Made by a program: the position numbers and the translations under genes. From contig JAVBOX010000120.1 of assembly GCA_031550095.1 (NCBI GenBank), forward strand, positions 1 through 21,495: a stretch of 21,495 bases of DNA. Direction: 5' to 3'. Positions 1 through 7,073 of this stretch are shown here, piece by piece. The DNA is from Avichristensenella sp031550095. GTDB taxonomy: Bacteria; Bacillota; Clostridia; Christensenellales; Aristaeellaceae. Positions within the stretch are counted from its first letter, which is position 1, and each line of letters opens with the position of its first letter. A model generated the notes under the pieces. It did not search any database, was not told the DNA's origin, and saw only the letters and a list, made by a program, of their open reading frames with translations.

Positions 1-1
1 C

Positions 2-476
2 GACAACCAGCGCGCGCTGCTGTTCAAGGATGGGCGCTTTGTAAAGCTGTTGATGCCGGGTAAGCATCGTGCGCTGTTTGGCAACTACAGCGTGCAAACG
101 GCTGATGTCAAGGACGAATTCCGCCCGCAGATCGGCCAACTTAAAAACTACGCGGGCATGCCCGAGTTTGGGCGCGAGCTGGCCACGGTTGAGGTGGGCG
201 ACGCGCAAGTGGCGCTGCGCTTCGAAGATGGCCGCTATATGCCGGGCGTGCTGAGAAGCGGACTGCACGCTTTCTGGAAGGCGGGCGCCGAGCACAGCTT
301 CCAGTTGCTTAACGTGACAGAGCCGGAAATCACCGGTATTTCACCCGCGCTGCTGATGCAGATCCCTTACATGGTGAATCGCGTTGAGGTGCTTCCCGGA
401 CAAAAGGCGCTGCTGATGCGCGACGGCGAATTTGTTAAGCTGCTTTCCGAGGGCACGCATTTTTACTGGAAGCAAG
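2..476 (+). repeat. Three diverged repeats in the SPFH protein N-terminus
   Basis: Three units share a pattern 'xQxALxFxDGRxxxxLxxGxHxxxW/F'. Unit 1 (from position 2) contains RALLFKDGRFVKLLMPGKH. Unit 2 (from about 197) contains VALRFEDGRYMPGVLRSGLH. Unit 3 (from about 398) contains KALLMRDGEFVKLLSEGTH. They are seen by eye at protein level. The ordinary slipin N-terminus has one such beta-rich segment, so this looks like domain triplication; more units may lie upstream of the window. Confidence 0.65.
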
Positions 477-1084
477 AAGTATCGGGCATCAAGATGAGCG
501 CCCAGCTGGTGGACATAAAACTGCAGCAGATGAGCGTACAGGGGCAGGAAGTGCTCTCGCTGGACAAAGTGGCCGTGCGGGTCAACTTCATCTGCCGCTA
601 TCGGATCACGGACTGCGTGTGCGCCATGACGGAGATCGCAGATTTCCAGGAGCAGCTGCATGTGGCGGCCCAGCTGATCCTACGCGAATACATCGGCCAG
701 CACAAGCTGGACGAGTTGCTGGAGAACCGCGAGCAACTGAGCCAGTTTGTGCTCCAAGGCATGAAGCGGCGCGAAGCCGAGTTCTTCATCGAGGTGGTGG
801 ATGCGGGTGTCCGCGACATCATTCTGCCCGGCGAGATCCGCGAAATCATGAACACTGTGCTGGTCGCCGAGAAGAAGGCGCAGGCCAATGTGATCACCCG
901 CCGCGAGGAGGTCGCCTCCACCCGCAGCCTGCTGAACACCGCGAAGCTGATGGACGAGAACAGTACACTCATGAAGCTCAAAGAAATGGAGTACCTGGAG
1001 AAGATTTGCGAGAATGTCGGCTCCATCACCGTCCATGGCGGCAGCGATCTGCTAGGGCAGCTGGCTACGCTGCTGAAGGCGTAA
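2..1084 (+). CDS. SPFH/Band-7 (slipin-like) protein, 5' end missing
   Basis: The reading frame is open to the left edge, so the true start lies outside the window; 360 residues are visible. Residues from about 165 to 320 have the character of an SPFH/Band-7 domain (slipin/prohibitin/stomatin group): alternating strands around VSLDKVAVRVNF-like sequence, then a charged helix with EYIGQHKLDELLENRE and a VVDAGVRDIILPGEIRE segment, followed by a helical tail ending in GSDLLGQLATLLKA. Such proteins form oligomeric rings or scaffolds at membranes. No membrane segment is visible in the part present. The N-terminal part is built of three related units (separate entry). It ends 22 bp before rlaP and shares direction with rlaP and rtcB, so it is probably part of an RNA-repair operon; SPFH proteins near RtcB are, as I recall, reported in comparative genomics. 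Its role there is inferred. Confidence 0.8.
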   Translation, partial: DNQRALLFKDGRFVKLLMPGKHRALFGNYSVQTADVKDEFRPQIGQLKNYAGMPEFGRELATVEVGDAQVALRFEDGRYMPGVLRSGLHAFWKAGAEHSFQLLNVTEPEITGISPALLMQIPYMVNRVEVLPGQKALLMRDGEFVKLLSEGTHFYWKQEVSGIKMSAQLVDIKLQQMSVQGQEVLSLDKVAVRVNFICRYRITDCVCAMTEIADFQEQLHVAAQLILREYIGQHKLDELLENREQLSQFVLQGMKRREAEFFIEVVDAGVRDIILPGEIREIMNTVLVAEKKAQANVITRREEVASTRSLLNTAKLMDENSTLMKLKEMEYLEKICENVGSITVHGGSDLLGQLATLLKA

Positions 1085-1106
1085 TTAAACCGAAGGAGGC
1101 GAATCC

Positions 1107-1877
1107 ATGATGAAACAACGGATCAAAGAAACTTTGCGCGAGATCGAGCGGAAAGAAGGCGTCAAAATTTTGTGCGCCGTGGAGTCCGGCAGCAGGGCGT
1201 GGGGATTCGCCTCCCCGGACAGCGACTACGACGTCAGGTTCATCTATGCCCGTCCTGTCGCGGATTACCTGAAGCTCAGCGAAACGCGCGATGTGATCGA
1301 GTGGCAACTGGACGAAGTGCTGGATGTGAACGGCTGGGACCTTTCAAAAGCGTTGCGACTGCTGATGAAGTCCAACCCCACGCTGTTTGAGTGGAACAAT
1401 TCGCCGATTGTGTACCACACCACACCCGAATGGAGGGCGGTCGCGCGGGTCATAGACGGGTATTTCCAGTCCAAGGCTGGGCTATGGCATTATCTCAGCA
1501 CCGCCCATCATAACAACCGCGAGTTTCTGAAGGGTAAAATGGTCAAGCTAAAGAAGTATTTCTATGTGCTCAGGCCGATCCTCGCCTGCCGCTGGATTCT
1601 TTCCAAGGGTACGCCGCCGCCGATGCTGTTTTCGGACCTGGTGAAAACGGAGCTTAATCCAGTGGTTGTGCCCGCTGTTCAACGCCTTTTGGCGTTAAAG
1701 GCGCGGACGCCCGAGATTGGCATAGGACCCAGGGATGAGATGCTGAACGGATATATCGACACGCAGTTTTCCGAGTTGGAAGTGCGCGTCGCGGCGCTGC
1801 CTCCCGACCCAAAGCATAAATGGGATGAGTTGGACACGCTGTTTTACCGCATTACGATGGAGGGACACACGACATGA
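1107..1877 (+). CDS. rlaP: RlaP-type nucleotidyltransferase (RNA repair, DNA pol beta superfamily)
   Basis: The 256-aa protein has the nucleotidyltransferase signature ESGSRAWGFASPDSDYDVRF at about residues 26-45: Gly28-Ser29 in the helix turn and Asp40/Asp42 as the metal-binding pair. A further acidic strand near residue 65-76 (EWQLDEVLDVNGWDL) could give the third carboxylate. This matches the family earlier called YcgL/DUF2204-like and known as RlaP, often beside RNA ligases. The family is predicted to transfer a nucleotide to RNA or protein during RNA repair; its exact substrate is not established to my knowledge. The start has an AAGGAGG site 7 nt upstream, and an ATG codon follows directly as the second codon. 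Its stop overlaps the rtcB start (ATGA), a sign of coupled translation and a shared function. Confidence 0.85.
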   Translation: MMKQRIKETLREIERKEGVKILCAVESGSRAWGFASPDSDYDVRFIYARPVADYLKLSETRDVIEWQLDEVLDVNGWDLSKALRLLMKSNPTLFEWNNSPIVYHTTPEWRAVARVIDGYFQSKAGLWHYLSTAHHNNREFLKGKMVKLKKYFYVLRPILACRWILSKGTPPPMLFSDLVKTELNPVVVPAVQRLLALKARTPEIGIGPRDEMLNGYIDTQFSELEVRVAALPPDPKHKWDELDTLFYRITMEGHTT

Positions 1878-3076
1878 TTGAGATCAAGGGAACCTATAAC
1901 ACCGCATATGCTTTTACGGGCGAAGTCGAGCCGAAAGCCGCCGCGCAGATCCGGGACGTGTGCGACCAGCCTCATTTCGAAGGCTGCAAGATCCGCATCA
2001 TGCCGGATGTACACGCGGGCAAGGGCTGCACCATCGGCACCACCATGACCATTCGGGATAAAGTGGTACCCAACATGGTGGGGGTGGATATCGGCTGCGG
2101 CATGGAGACGGTGCGGCTGCGGGAGCGGGAGATCGACTTCGCGAAACTGGATCAGGCCATCCGCGCACATGTGCCCTGTGGCCGAGAGGTGCGCGAGCGC
2201 GAACATCCGTATAACGCACGGATCGACTTGACCCAGTTGCGTTGCGGCGGAGAGTTGCAGTTGGGTCGTGCGCACATGAGCATCGGGACATTGGGCGGCG
2301 GCAACCACTTTATCGAGATGGATCAGGACGACGAGGGCAACCTGTATCTGGTGGTGCACTCAGGCAGCCGCCACCTGGGTACCGAGATTGCCGACTGGTA
2401 TCAGCAGGAGGGATTTCGCGCACTTTGTGGCCATTCGAAAGTGCAGATCGACGCGCTGATCCGGGAACTCAAGCACGCAGGGCGCGACAAGGAGATTCAG
2501 CGGCGCGTGCGAGAGGCCAAGGCCAGCAATGAAGCGCCGGTTTCCAAGGATATGGCTTATGTGGAAGGCAAGCTGTTTGACGACTACATCCACGACATGC
2601 GCATCACGCAGGCGTTCGCGGCGCTGAACCGAAAAGCGATGGTGGACGTGATCCTGTCTGCGATGGCGCTCACTGCCGAGGACAGCTTCACTACCATCCA
2701 CAACTACATCGACACAGAATCAATGATTCTTCGCAAGGGCGCGGTGTCGGCGCACGCGGGCGAGAAATTGCTAATTCCCATCAACATGCGCGACGGCTCG
2801 CTTTTGTGTACCGGACTCGGGAACGATGACTGGAACCAGTCCGCTCCCCACGGCGCTGGGCGGCTGATGAGCCGCATGGAGGCCCACCGCAGGCTGTCAC
2901 TGTCGCAATTCCAGGATGAGATGCGGGGCATCTACTCCACCTCGATCAACAAGGACACGCTGGACGAATCGCCCATGGCCTATAAAAGCATGGATGCTAT
3001 CGTGGACAACATCGCCCCGACGGCGCGCATCGAGAAGATCATTCGGCCCGTGTACAATTTCAAGGCGTCGGAATGA
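1874..3076 (+). CDS. rtcB: RtcB family RNA-splicing ligase
   Basis: The 400-aa protein carries the full RtcB active-site set: VDIGCGM at residues 71-77 (metal-binding Asp72 and Cys75), GGGNHFIE at 141-148 (His145), HSGSRHLG at 162-169, HNYID at 276-280, KGAVSAHAGE near 288, IPINMRDGS at 301-309 and HGAGR at 326-330, whose His326 is the residue guanylylated in the family. RtcB joins 2',3'-cyclic phosphate or 3'-phosphate ends to 5'-OH RNA ends with GTP and Mn2+. At 400 aa it is shorter than the roughly 480-aa archaeal and tRNA-splicing forms and fits the shorter bacterial class linked to RNA repair. A GGAGGG site lies 9-10 nt before the ATG. Translation is probably coupled to rlaP. All catalytic residues appear intact. 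No archease gene is present in the window. Confidence 0.95.
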   Translation: MIEIKGTYNTAYAFTGEVEPKAAAQIRDVCDQPHFEGCKIRIMPDVHAGKGCTIGTTMTIRDKVVPNMVGVDIGCGMETVRLREREIDFAKLDQAIRAHVPCGREVREREHPYNARIDLTQLRCGGELQLGRAHMSIGTLGGGNHFIEMDQDDEGNLYLVVHSGSRHLGTEIADWYQQEGFRALCGHSKVQIDALIRELKHAGRDKEIQRRVREAKASNEAPVSKDMAYVEGKLFDDYIHDMRITQAFAALNRKAMVDVILSAMALTAEDSFTTIHNYIDTESMILRKGAVSAHAGEKLLIPINMRDGSLLCTGLGNDDWNQSAPHGAGRLMSRMEAHRRLSLSQFQDEMRGIYSTSINKDTLDESPMAYKSMDAIVDNIAPTARIEKIIRPVYNFKASE

Positions 3077-3092
3077 GCAGGAGGTGTCTGTA

Positions 3093-4067
3093 ATGAGGTT
3101 CTTTACGCCGGAATGGGATTATACCTCCCGGCGCACATCGCTGGGTTTCAATCTTCATGCAGACAAGTGCGCCAGGGTGTTCGATGAATCGTTTTACAAC
3201 AGGGCTTATCAGCAGGCGCATCAAAGCGAGTACCGCATGATGAAGGGCGTCCATGAGGTATCGCACACCGACTTAATCACAAGGCTACATAAACCTTTCT
3301 ATGACGCGGGCGAGATGAGCGCGGAAGAGTTCGAAAACGCGATGGAAGATGCGCGCCGCCGTGACGCGGAAAAGCCTCCGTTTAGCGAGGAGGCTGTGAT
3401 GGCCCGATGCCAAATGCGACTGCAAAATACACAGAAGAGCTATCAGAGGCTCTTGCCTGCGGAGATTCTGGATCAGGTGGCGGATATCCGCGTGCTCGCG
3501 GCTGGCGTGGCATCGCCGGAAGTGTATAAGGCGATCAAAGCTTTCTCGGCAGAAAATGATCGCCTGTTCCACCAAATACACGAAGCGCACGCAAAACAGA
3601 TCAACTCCATTTGGGGAAAGATCCCGAAGGAGATTCGGGAAAATCTGTTTTCGCTGCACGATGCGACGCTGGAACGCGCGGAAATCGGCGAACGGGTGCT
3701 GACTTTATTCCTGAAACAGGATTGCGAAAACTACCACCGTATTCGCAACATCACGTTCGAGGATTGTGAAATCCTGCACATCGATGAACCGGTGGATGAC
3801 GGGTGGTGGAAGTACGTCGAATTCGACATCCTCGAAGACGGACGTTTTGAAGTGGGCATCCTGTTCACCGGCGCAACGAAGAATGAAGACGGCGATTGGT
3901 TCCACCAAACCATTGAGGTGCGTTCGCCCAAGATTACCTTTGCCCGCGATGAATTCACCGAAGAGGAAATCGAAGCGCAGAGGGTCATGCAAGAACGTTT
4001 GGAACGGCTTGAACAGAAAGGACTGGTTAAGCGCATCGCGCTGCTAAAGCTTGACGAAACGGACTAA
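3093..4067 (+). CDS. Uncharacterised 324-aa protein of the RNA-repair operon (DUF4085-like?)
   Basis: I chose the ATG at 3093 because a GGAGG site sits 8 nt upstream; the frame is open further left only because it runs through rtcB. The protein starts MRFFTPEWDYTSRRTS, has a long charged helical middle (about residues 60-200), then a beta-rich block with CEILHIDEPVDDGWWKYVEF and GRFEVGILF near 225-265, and ends with a helix of about 40 residues rich in Glu and Arg. No signal peptide or membrane segment is visible. The N-terminus and the DGWW...EVGILF block recall the uncharacterised DUF4085 family, but this is recognition by eye and may be wrong. It starts 16 bp after rtcB on the same strand, so it probably belongs to the same transcript. 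Function unknown; a role in RNA binding or damage sensing would be guesswork. Confidence 0.8.
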   Translation: MRFFTPEWDYTSRRTSLGFNLHADKCARVFDESFYNRAYQQAHQSEYRMMKGVHEVSHTDLITRLHKPFYDAGEMSAEEFENAMEDARRRDAEKPPFSEEAVMARCQMRLQNTQKSYQRLLPAEILDQVADIRVLAAGVASPEVYKAIKAFSAENDRLFHQIHEAHAKQINSIWGKIPKEIRENLFSLHDATLERAEIGERVLTLFLKQDCENYHRIRNITFEDCEILHIDEPVDDGWWKYVEFDILEDGRFEVGILFTGATKNEDGDWFHQTIEVRSPKITFARDEFTEEEIEAQRVMQERLERLEQKGLVKRIALLKLDETD

Positions 4068-4098
4068 TTGCCTGGTTCGAGCAAATGAATACAAATGT

Positions 4099-4137
4099 CG
4101 GGCACCCGAAAATCCGGTGGCTGAGGCCAAGTGCCCG
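4099..4137. terminator. Possible stem-loop between convergent genes
   Basis: CGGGCAC at 4099-4105 pairs with GTGCCCG at 4131-4137; a small inner hairpin TGGC/GCCA lies in the loop. It sits between the stop of the + operon (4067) and the stop of yaaA (4182), where a two-way terminator would be expected. There is no clear T-run on either side, so termination is only a guess. Confidence 0.3.
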
Positions 4138-4181
4138 GAGATTCGCTGCGATTTTTCGGCAGTTAGAAATGCTGTTGATGT

Positions 4182-4922
4182 TTATATGCGAAGCCCGTCG
4201 CCGCAAAACACATATCGCGCGGGTCGCGACAGCGCCTCACTGAAGCGGAAGCCGTTCGGCTCCAGAGACTTCAAGTCTTCCGGCTGGCGGATCCGTTGCT
4301 CCAGGATTAGCCGCACCATATGGCCGCGTGCCATTTTGGCCATAGTTGTGGGGATTTGTCCGGTTGTCTCTTTGAGAAACACGATGTCGATGAAGCAGTC
4401 GTGCAGTTTCAGGTAGGAACGAACGCACTTCGCGTATTCCTCGGAGGCAAGGTTGATCACGCTGTCCGATGTTTCATACAGTGCGTGATAGAGCTTGTCT
4501 TGCCAGAATTCGTACATCGTTCCCTGATCCCACCGGAGCTTGGTGATCATCTCCAGCCGATAGGGTTGTATTAGATCGAAAGGACGCAACAACCCGTAGA
4601 ACGCGCTGAGGATTCTTAGACTGTCCGCGGCGTAGTCCAGGGCGGGCTGACTCAAACGCGTCGGGTTGATATTCTTGTATACGAGTCCGTCATACACGAA
4701 CAGCGCCGGACAGCCCTCTTTATCGAAATCGAACGCTTGATAGTCAAAAAAAGAGGCGCTCGAGAGCTTCTCGTTGGCTTTGAAGATGCTTTCGAGCTCC
4801 CATGGCGCGTATTCCTTCAGATGGTTGAGCAAGCGCTCGGTCTCCGACCGGAACGCGGGCATCGTGCCGATGCGCTCGGTTGTCATTTTCATGCGCCTTG
4901 CGGGCGATATGATCAATTTCAT
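4182..4922 (-). CDS. yaaA: YaaA family peroxide stress protein
   Basis: The 246-aa product starts MKLIISPARRMK, as YaaA (DUF328) proteins do, and keeps the family blocks VYDGLVYKNI, LRILSAFYGLLRPFDLIQPYRLEM, YEFWQDKL, VINLASEEYAK and a C-terminal EPNGFRFSEALS. In E. coli YaaA limits free iron and DNA damage under peroxide stress; the biochemical activity is not settled, though DNA binding has been reported. I chose the ATG at 4922 over an in-frame TTG at 4940 because GGAAGTG lies just before it and the family starts here; the length is close to the usual 250-260 aa. It is convergent with the RNA-repair operon. An upstream antisense overlap with a decayed PLD fragment suggests this junction was rearranged. 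Confidence 0.92.
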   Translation of the reverse strand: MKLIISPARRMKMTTERIGTMPAFRSETERLLNHLKEYAPWELESIFKANEKLSSASFFDYQAFDFDKEGCPALFVYDGLVYKNINPTRLSQPALDYAADSLRILSAFYGLLRPFDLIQPYRLEMITKLRWDQGTMYEFWQDKLYHALYETSDSVINLASEEYAKCVRSYLKLHDCFIDIVFLKETTGQIPTTMAKMARGHMVRLILEQRIRQPEDLKSLEPNGFRFSEALSRPARYVFCGDGLRI

Positions 4923-4943
4923 CGTATGTTTCACTTCCAAATC

Positions 4944-5181
4944 GCGTTTCGTCTACATCGGGAAGCTCCACAGCACGTCTCGCTCGTTGGACTCCCGCTC
5001 CCCAAATATATCTTCCTACGATGCCGGTGTGTGTCTGTGGGAAGGAATCCACCAGAAACACGCCGTGATTGACGGTTCCATCGTGTGGCATGGCGGCGTC
5101 AACTTGGTGAGCTTCGGCGCTTTCCAGGAGAGCATCAAAGGCCTGATCAGCGGAAGTGTGGCCAGGGCGCTGGAGATTTGA
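4944..5181 (+). pseudogene. C-terminal remnant of a PLD-family (HKD) nuclease domain
   Basis: The + frame ending at the TGA at 5179-5181 reads WEGIHQKHAVIDGSIVWHGG and then VNLVSFGAFQESIKGLISGS. HQKHAVID is a complete HxKx4D motif, and the following IVWHGGVN matches the strand typical of the C-terminal PLD (phospholipase D-like) domain found in bacterial nucleases and some DEAD/DEAH helicases ('IHQKFAVID..IVWYGSINFL' type). Upstream of about 5010 the frame loses similarity and runs into yaaA antisense, with no start codon or ribosome site of its own. It is therefore a truncated piece of a larger gene. The longest - strand frame here (to 5190) has no recognisable content. The parent gene type is inferred from one motif region only. 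Confidence 0.6.
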
Positions 5182-5200
5182 GCTCTTCATGACATTCCAC

Positions 5201-5222
5201 TTTCTCCGTATGAACGGAAAAG
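5201..5222 (-). terminator. Possible terminator hairpin after the - strand permease operon
   Basis: TTTCTCCGT (5201-5209) and ACGGAAAAG (5214-5222) form a stem with an ATGA loop; read on the - strand the one mismatch becomes a G-U pair. It lies about 50 bp beyond the last permease stop. No long U-tract follows, so it is weak. Confidence 0.3.
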
Positions 5223-5268
5223 GTTTATGTTGTCAGATCCCCGACTTCCTAACGGTTTTGTCTCTAGA

Positions 5269-6108
5269 TTACCCCTTTACCGCGCCTGCAAGCCCTTCTA
5301 TAAAGTAACGCTGGAAGACCAAGTACACCACCAATACGGGGAGGACCGCGATCAAAATGCCTGCGCATAAATACCCGTAGTCTGTACCATGCTCGCCTAC
5401 GAAAGCCATGATACCCGCCGGTACGGTTTTCATTTTGTTGTCGTTAATGATGACACTGGCCAATAGATATTCATTCCATGTGGCCAGAAAGTCAGTGATC
5501 ACCAATGTGGCAATGGCAGGCTTGGACATAGGGAGTATGATGGATGAGAAAAGCCGCCACTTGCTGCAGCCGTCAATGAATGCCGCTTCATCGATATCCC
5601 GAGGGATGACCCGAAAGAAACCGCGCAGAATCAGTATGCCATAGGAAATTCCAAACCCCACATAGACATAGAACAGGCCGAAGTAGGTGTTCAGCAGATT
5701 CAAGCGGCTGAATGCCACGTTGATGGGTACCAAAGCCGCCTGGAAGGGCAGCATCATTCCGACAAGGAAAAAAAGAAAGATGCCAGTTTTGTGCTTGATG
5801 TTAAGCCGAGTCAGTGCAAAGGCTGCAAGGGCCTCAATAAAGATGCCTATTGGTACTTTCAAGCCGGAAATAATCAGGTCGTTTTTCATGTACAGCAAAA
5901 GACGACCTTCGGTAACGGCTTTGGTAAAGTTCGACCAGGCAATCTGTTCGGGAAAAGAGAACAAGCTCTTTCCGCTATAAAATTCCCGCTTTCCCTTGAT
6001 AGCCGTGGAGATGAGGGTAAAGATGGGAACCATCCAAAGTACTACCAAAATGCTGAGGAGTACATAGAGAAGAATCCGCCGTCCAAATTTGGGAGCTGAC
6101 ATTCGCAT
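5269..6108 (-). CDS. Carbohydrate ABC transporter permease (MalG type)
   Basis: This 279-aa membrane protein has about six hydrophobic segments, the first at LLYVLLSILVVLWMVPIF near the N-terminus. The EAA loop that docks the ATPase is clear: DEAAFIDGCSKWRLFSSIIL followed by PMSKPAI at about residues 185-210. It ends in GLAGAVKG, typical of MalG/AraQ permeases. I chose the ATG at 6108 because GAGAG lies 7 nt before it and it then sits 10 bp after the stop of the partner permease; an ATG at 6102 is an alternative. It is the last gene of the order binding protein, MalF-type, MalG-type. It should form the membrane channel with the next entry. The transported sugar cannot be read from sequence. 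Confidence 0.92.
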   Translation of the reverse strand: MRMSAPKFGRRILLYVLLSILVVLWMVPIFTLISTAIKGKREFYSGKSLFSFPEQIAWSNFTKAVTEGRLLLYMKNDLIISGLKVPIGIFIEALAAFALTRLNIKHKTGIFLFFLVGMMLPFQAALVPINVAFSRLNLLNTYFGLFYVYVGFGISYGILILRGFFRVIPRDIDEAAFIDGCSKWRLFSSIILPMSKPAIATLVITDFLATWNEYLLASVIINDNKMKTVPAGIMAFVGEHGTDYGYLCAGILIAVLPVLVVYLVFQRYFIEGLAGAVKG

Positions 6109-6118
6109 CAATCTACTC

Positions 6119-6988
6119 TCAATCCTCTCTGGCCGTGAACAGAACATAGGGGATAACTACGACCATCATCATCAGCACCATGATGCAGGCGATGGCCGTA
6201 CCGGTGCCGACGTTGCTGTATTGGAAGGTTTGGGAATACATATAGGTAGAAAGCATCTGTGTGGCGTTATTTGGGCCGCCGCCGGTCAAACCTTGTACAA
6301 TGTCAAATACTTTTAGAGCGGCGGTCACCAGGTTGGCAATGACGATAACGAAGGTTTCTTTCATCATCACACAGGTGATCGTAAAGAAGGTGCGCGGCTT
6401 TGACGCACCATCGATTCGCGCAGCTTCCAGTACATCCTCCGGTACAGTTTGCAAACCAGCTAAAAAGAGGATCGTGGGCAGCCCGACGCCTTGCCAAAGC
6501 GCGGCCGCGAAGATCGCGTACAGACTGACTTTAGGATCCGAAAGCCAACTTTGCTGGAAGTTAATATGGAGCAGGCTCAGCAACTGGTTGACAAAGCCAA
6601 TGCTGGGGTTATAAATCCAGCGCCAGATGATGGAAACCGCGATAGGCGCTATAACACAAGGGAAGTAGAAAAAGCCACGAAAGAAGGTGCGCCCGGCAAA
6701 GGATTTATTGAGAACCACCGCCAAGGCCAAAGCCACCGTCATGGTGATGGCAATGGTCAAAACGATCCATACGAGGTTGTTTACGAAGGCTGTATGGAAA
6801 ACAGAATCACTGGTGAAGAGAGTCACGTAATTCTTCAAGCCCAAGAACTCCATTTCGCCAATGCCGTTCCATTTATGCAAACTGACGAATAGCGAATAAA
6901 ATACAGGAGCCACAATCACCGAAAGATAGATAATTGCGGCTGGCGCTAGAAATAAATATGAATGCCACTCTTTCTTGTTGAACTGCAT
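6119..6988 (-). CDS. Carbohydrate ABC transporter permease (MalF/UgpA type)
   Basis: This 289-aa protein has six predicted membrane segments, beginning with LFLAPAAIIYLSVIVAPVFY, and contains the MalF/UgpA-type stretch IVQGLTGGGPNNATQMLSTY near residue 235. The EAA loop is LEAARIDGASKPRTFFTI at about 188-205, but the usual Leu-Pro that follows is replaced by Cys-Val (ITCVMMKET). The start at 6988 has AGGAGGGGCC immediately upstream. It pairs with the MalG-type permease 10 bp downstream and takes substrate from the binding protein encoded 85 bp upstream. The unusual EAA loop may mean a different fit to the ATPase or a relaxed part. Confidence 0.92.
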   Translation of the reverse strand: MQFNKKEWHSYLFLAPAAIIYLSVIVAPVFYSLFVSLHKWNGIGEMEFLGLKNYVTLFTSDSVFHTAFVNNLVWIVLTIAITMTVALALAVVLNKSFAGRTFFRGFFYFPCVIAPIAVSIIWRWIYNPSIGFVNQLLSLLHINFQQSWLSDPKVSLYAIFAAALWQGVGLPTILFLAGLQTVPEDVLEAARIDGASKPRTFFTITCVMMKETFVIVIANLVTAALKVFDIVQGLTGGGPNNATQMLSTYMYSQTFQYSNVGTGTAIACIMVLMMMVVVIPYVLFTARED

Positions 6989-7026
6989 AGGCCCCTCCTA
7001 TTTACACCAGCGAGCCGATTGCCGTG

Positions 7027-7061
7027 GCAAACGGGCAGGCCTAAAAAACCTGCCCGTTTGC
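7027..7061 (-). other. Perfect 13-bp stem-loop between binding protein and permease genes
   Basis: GCAAACGGGCAGG (7027-7039) is the exact reverse complement of CCTGCCCGTTTGC (7049-7061), with a 9-nt loop. It lies 13 bp after the stop of the solute-binding protein gene. Read on the - strand no T-run follows it, so it is less a full terminator than a 3'-end protecting or partial stop structure. This is a known way to make more binding protein than permease. Confidence 0.75.
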
Positions 7062-7073
7062 GCCAATTCAACC

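Noticed and set aside
619..1110. 163-codon + frame inside the SPFH gene
   Set aside because: Different frame of a clear gene; Arg/Pro/Gly-rich translation without motifs.
4744..5190. Long - strand frame of 148 codons overlapping yaaA
   Set aside because: It runs through yaaA in another frame, has no family features or ribosome site, and the + strand of its outer part encodes the PLD remnant.
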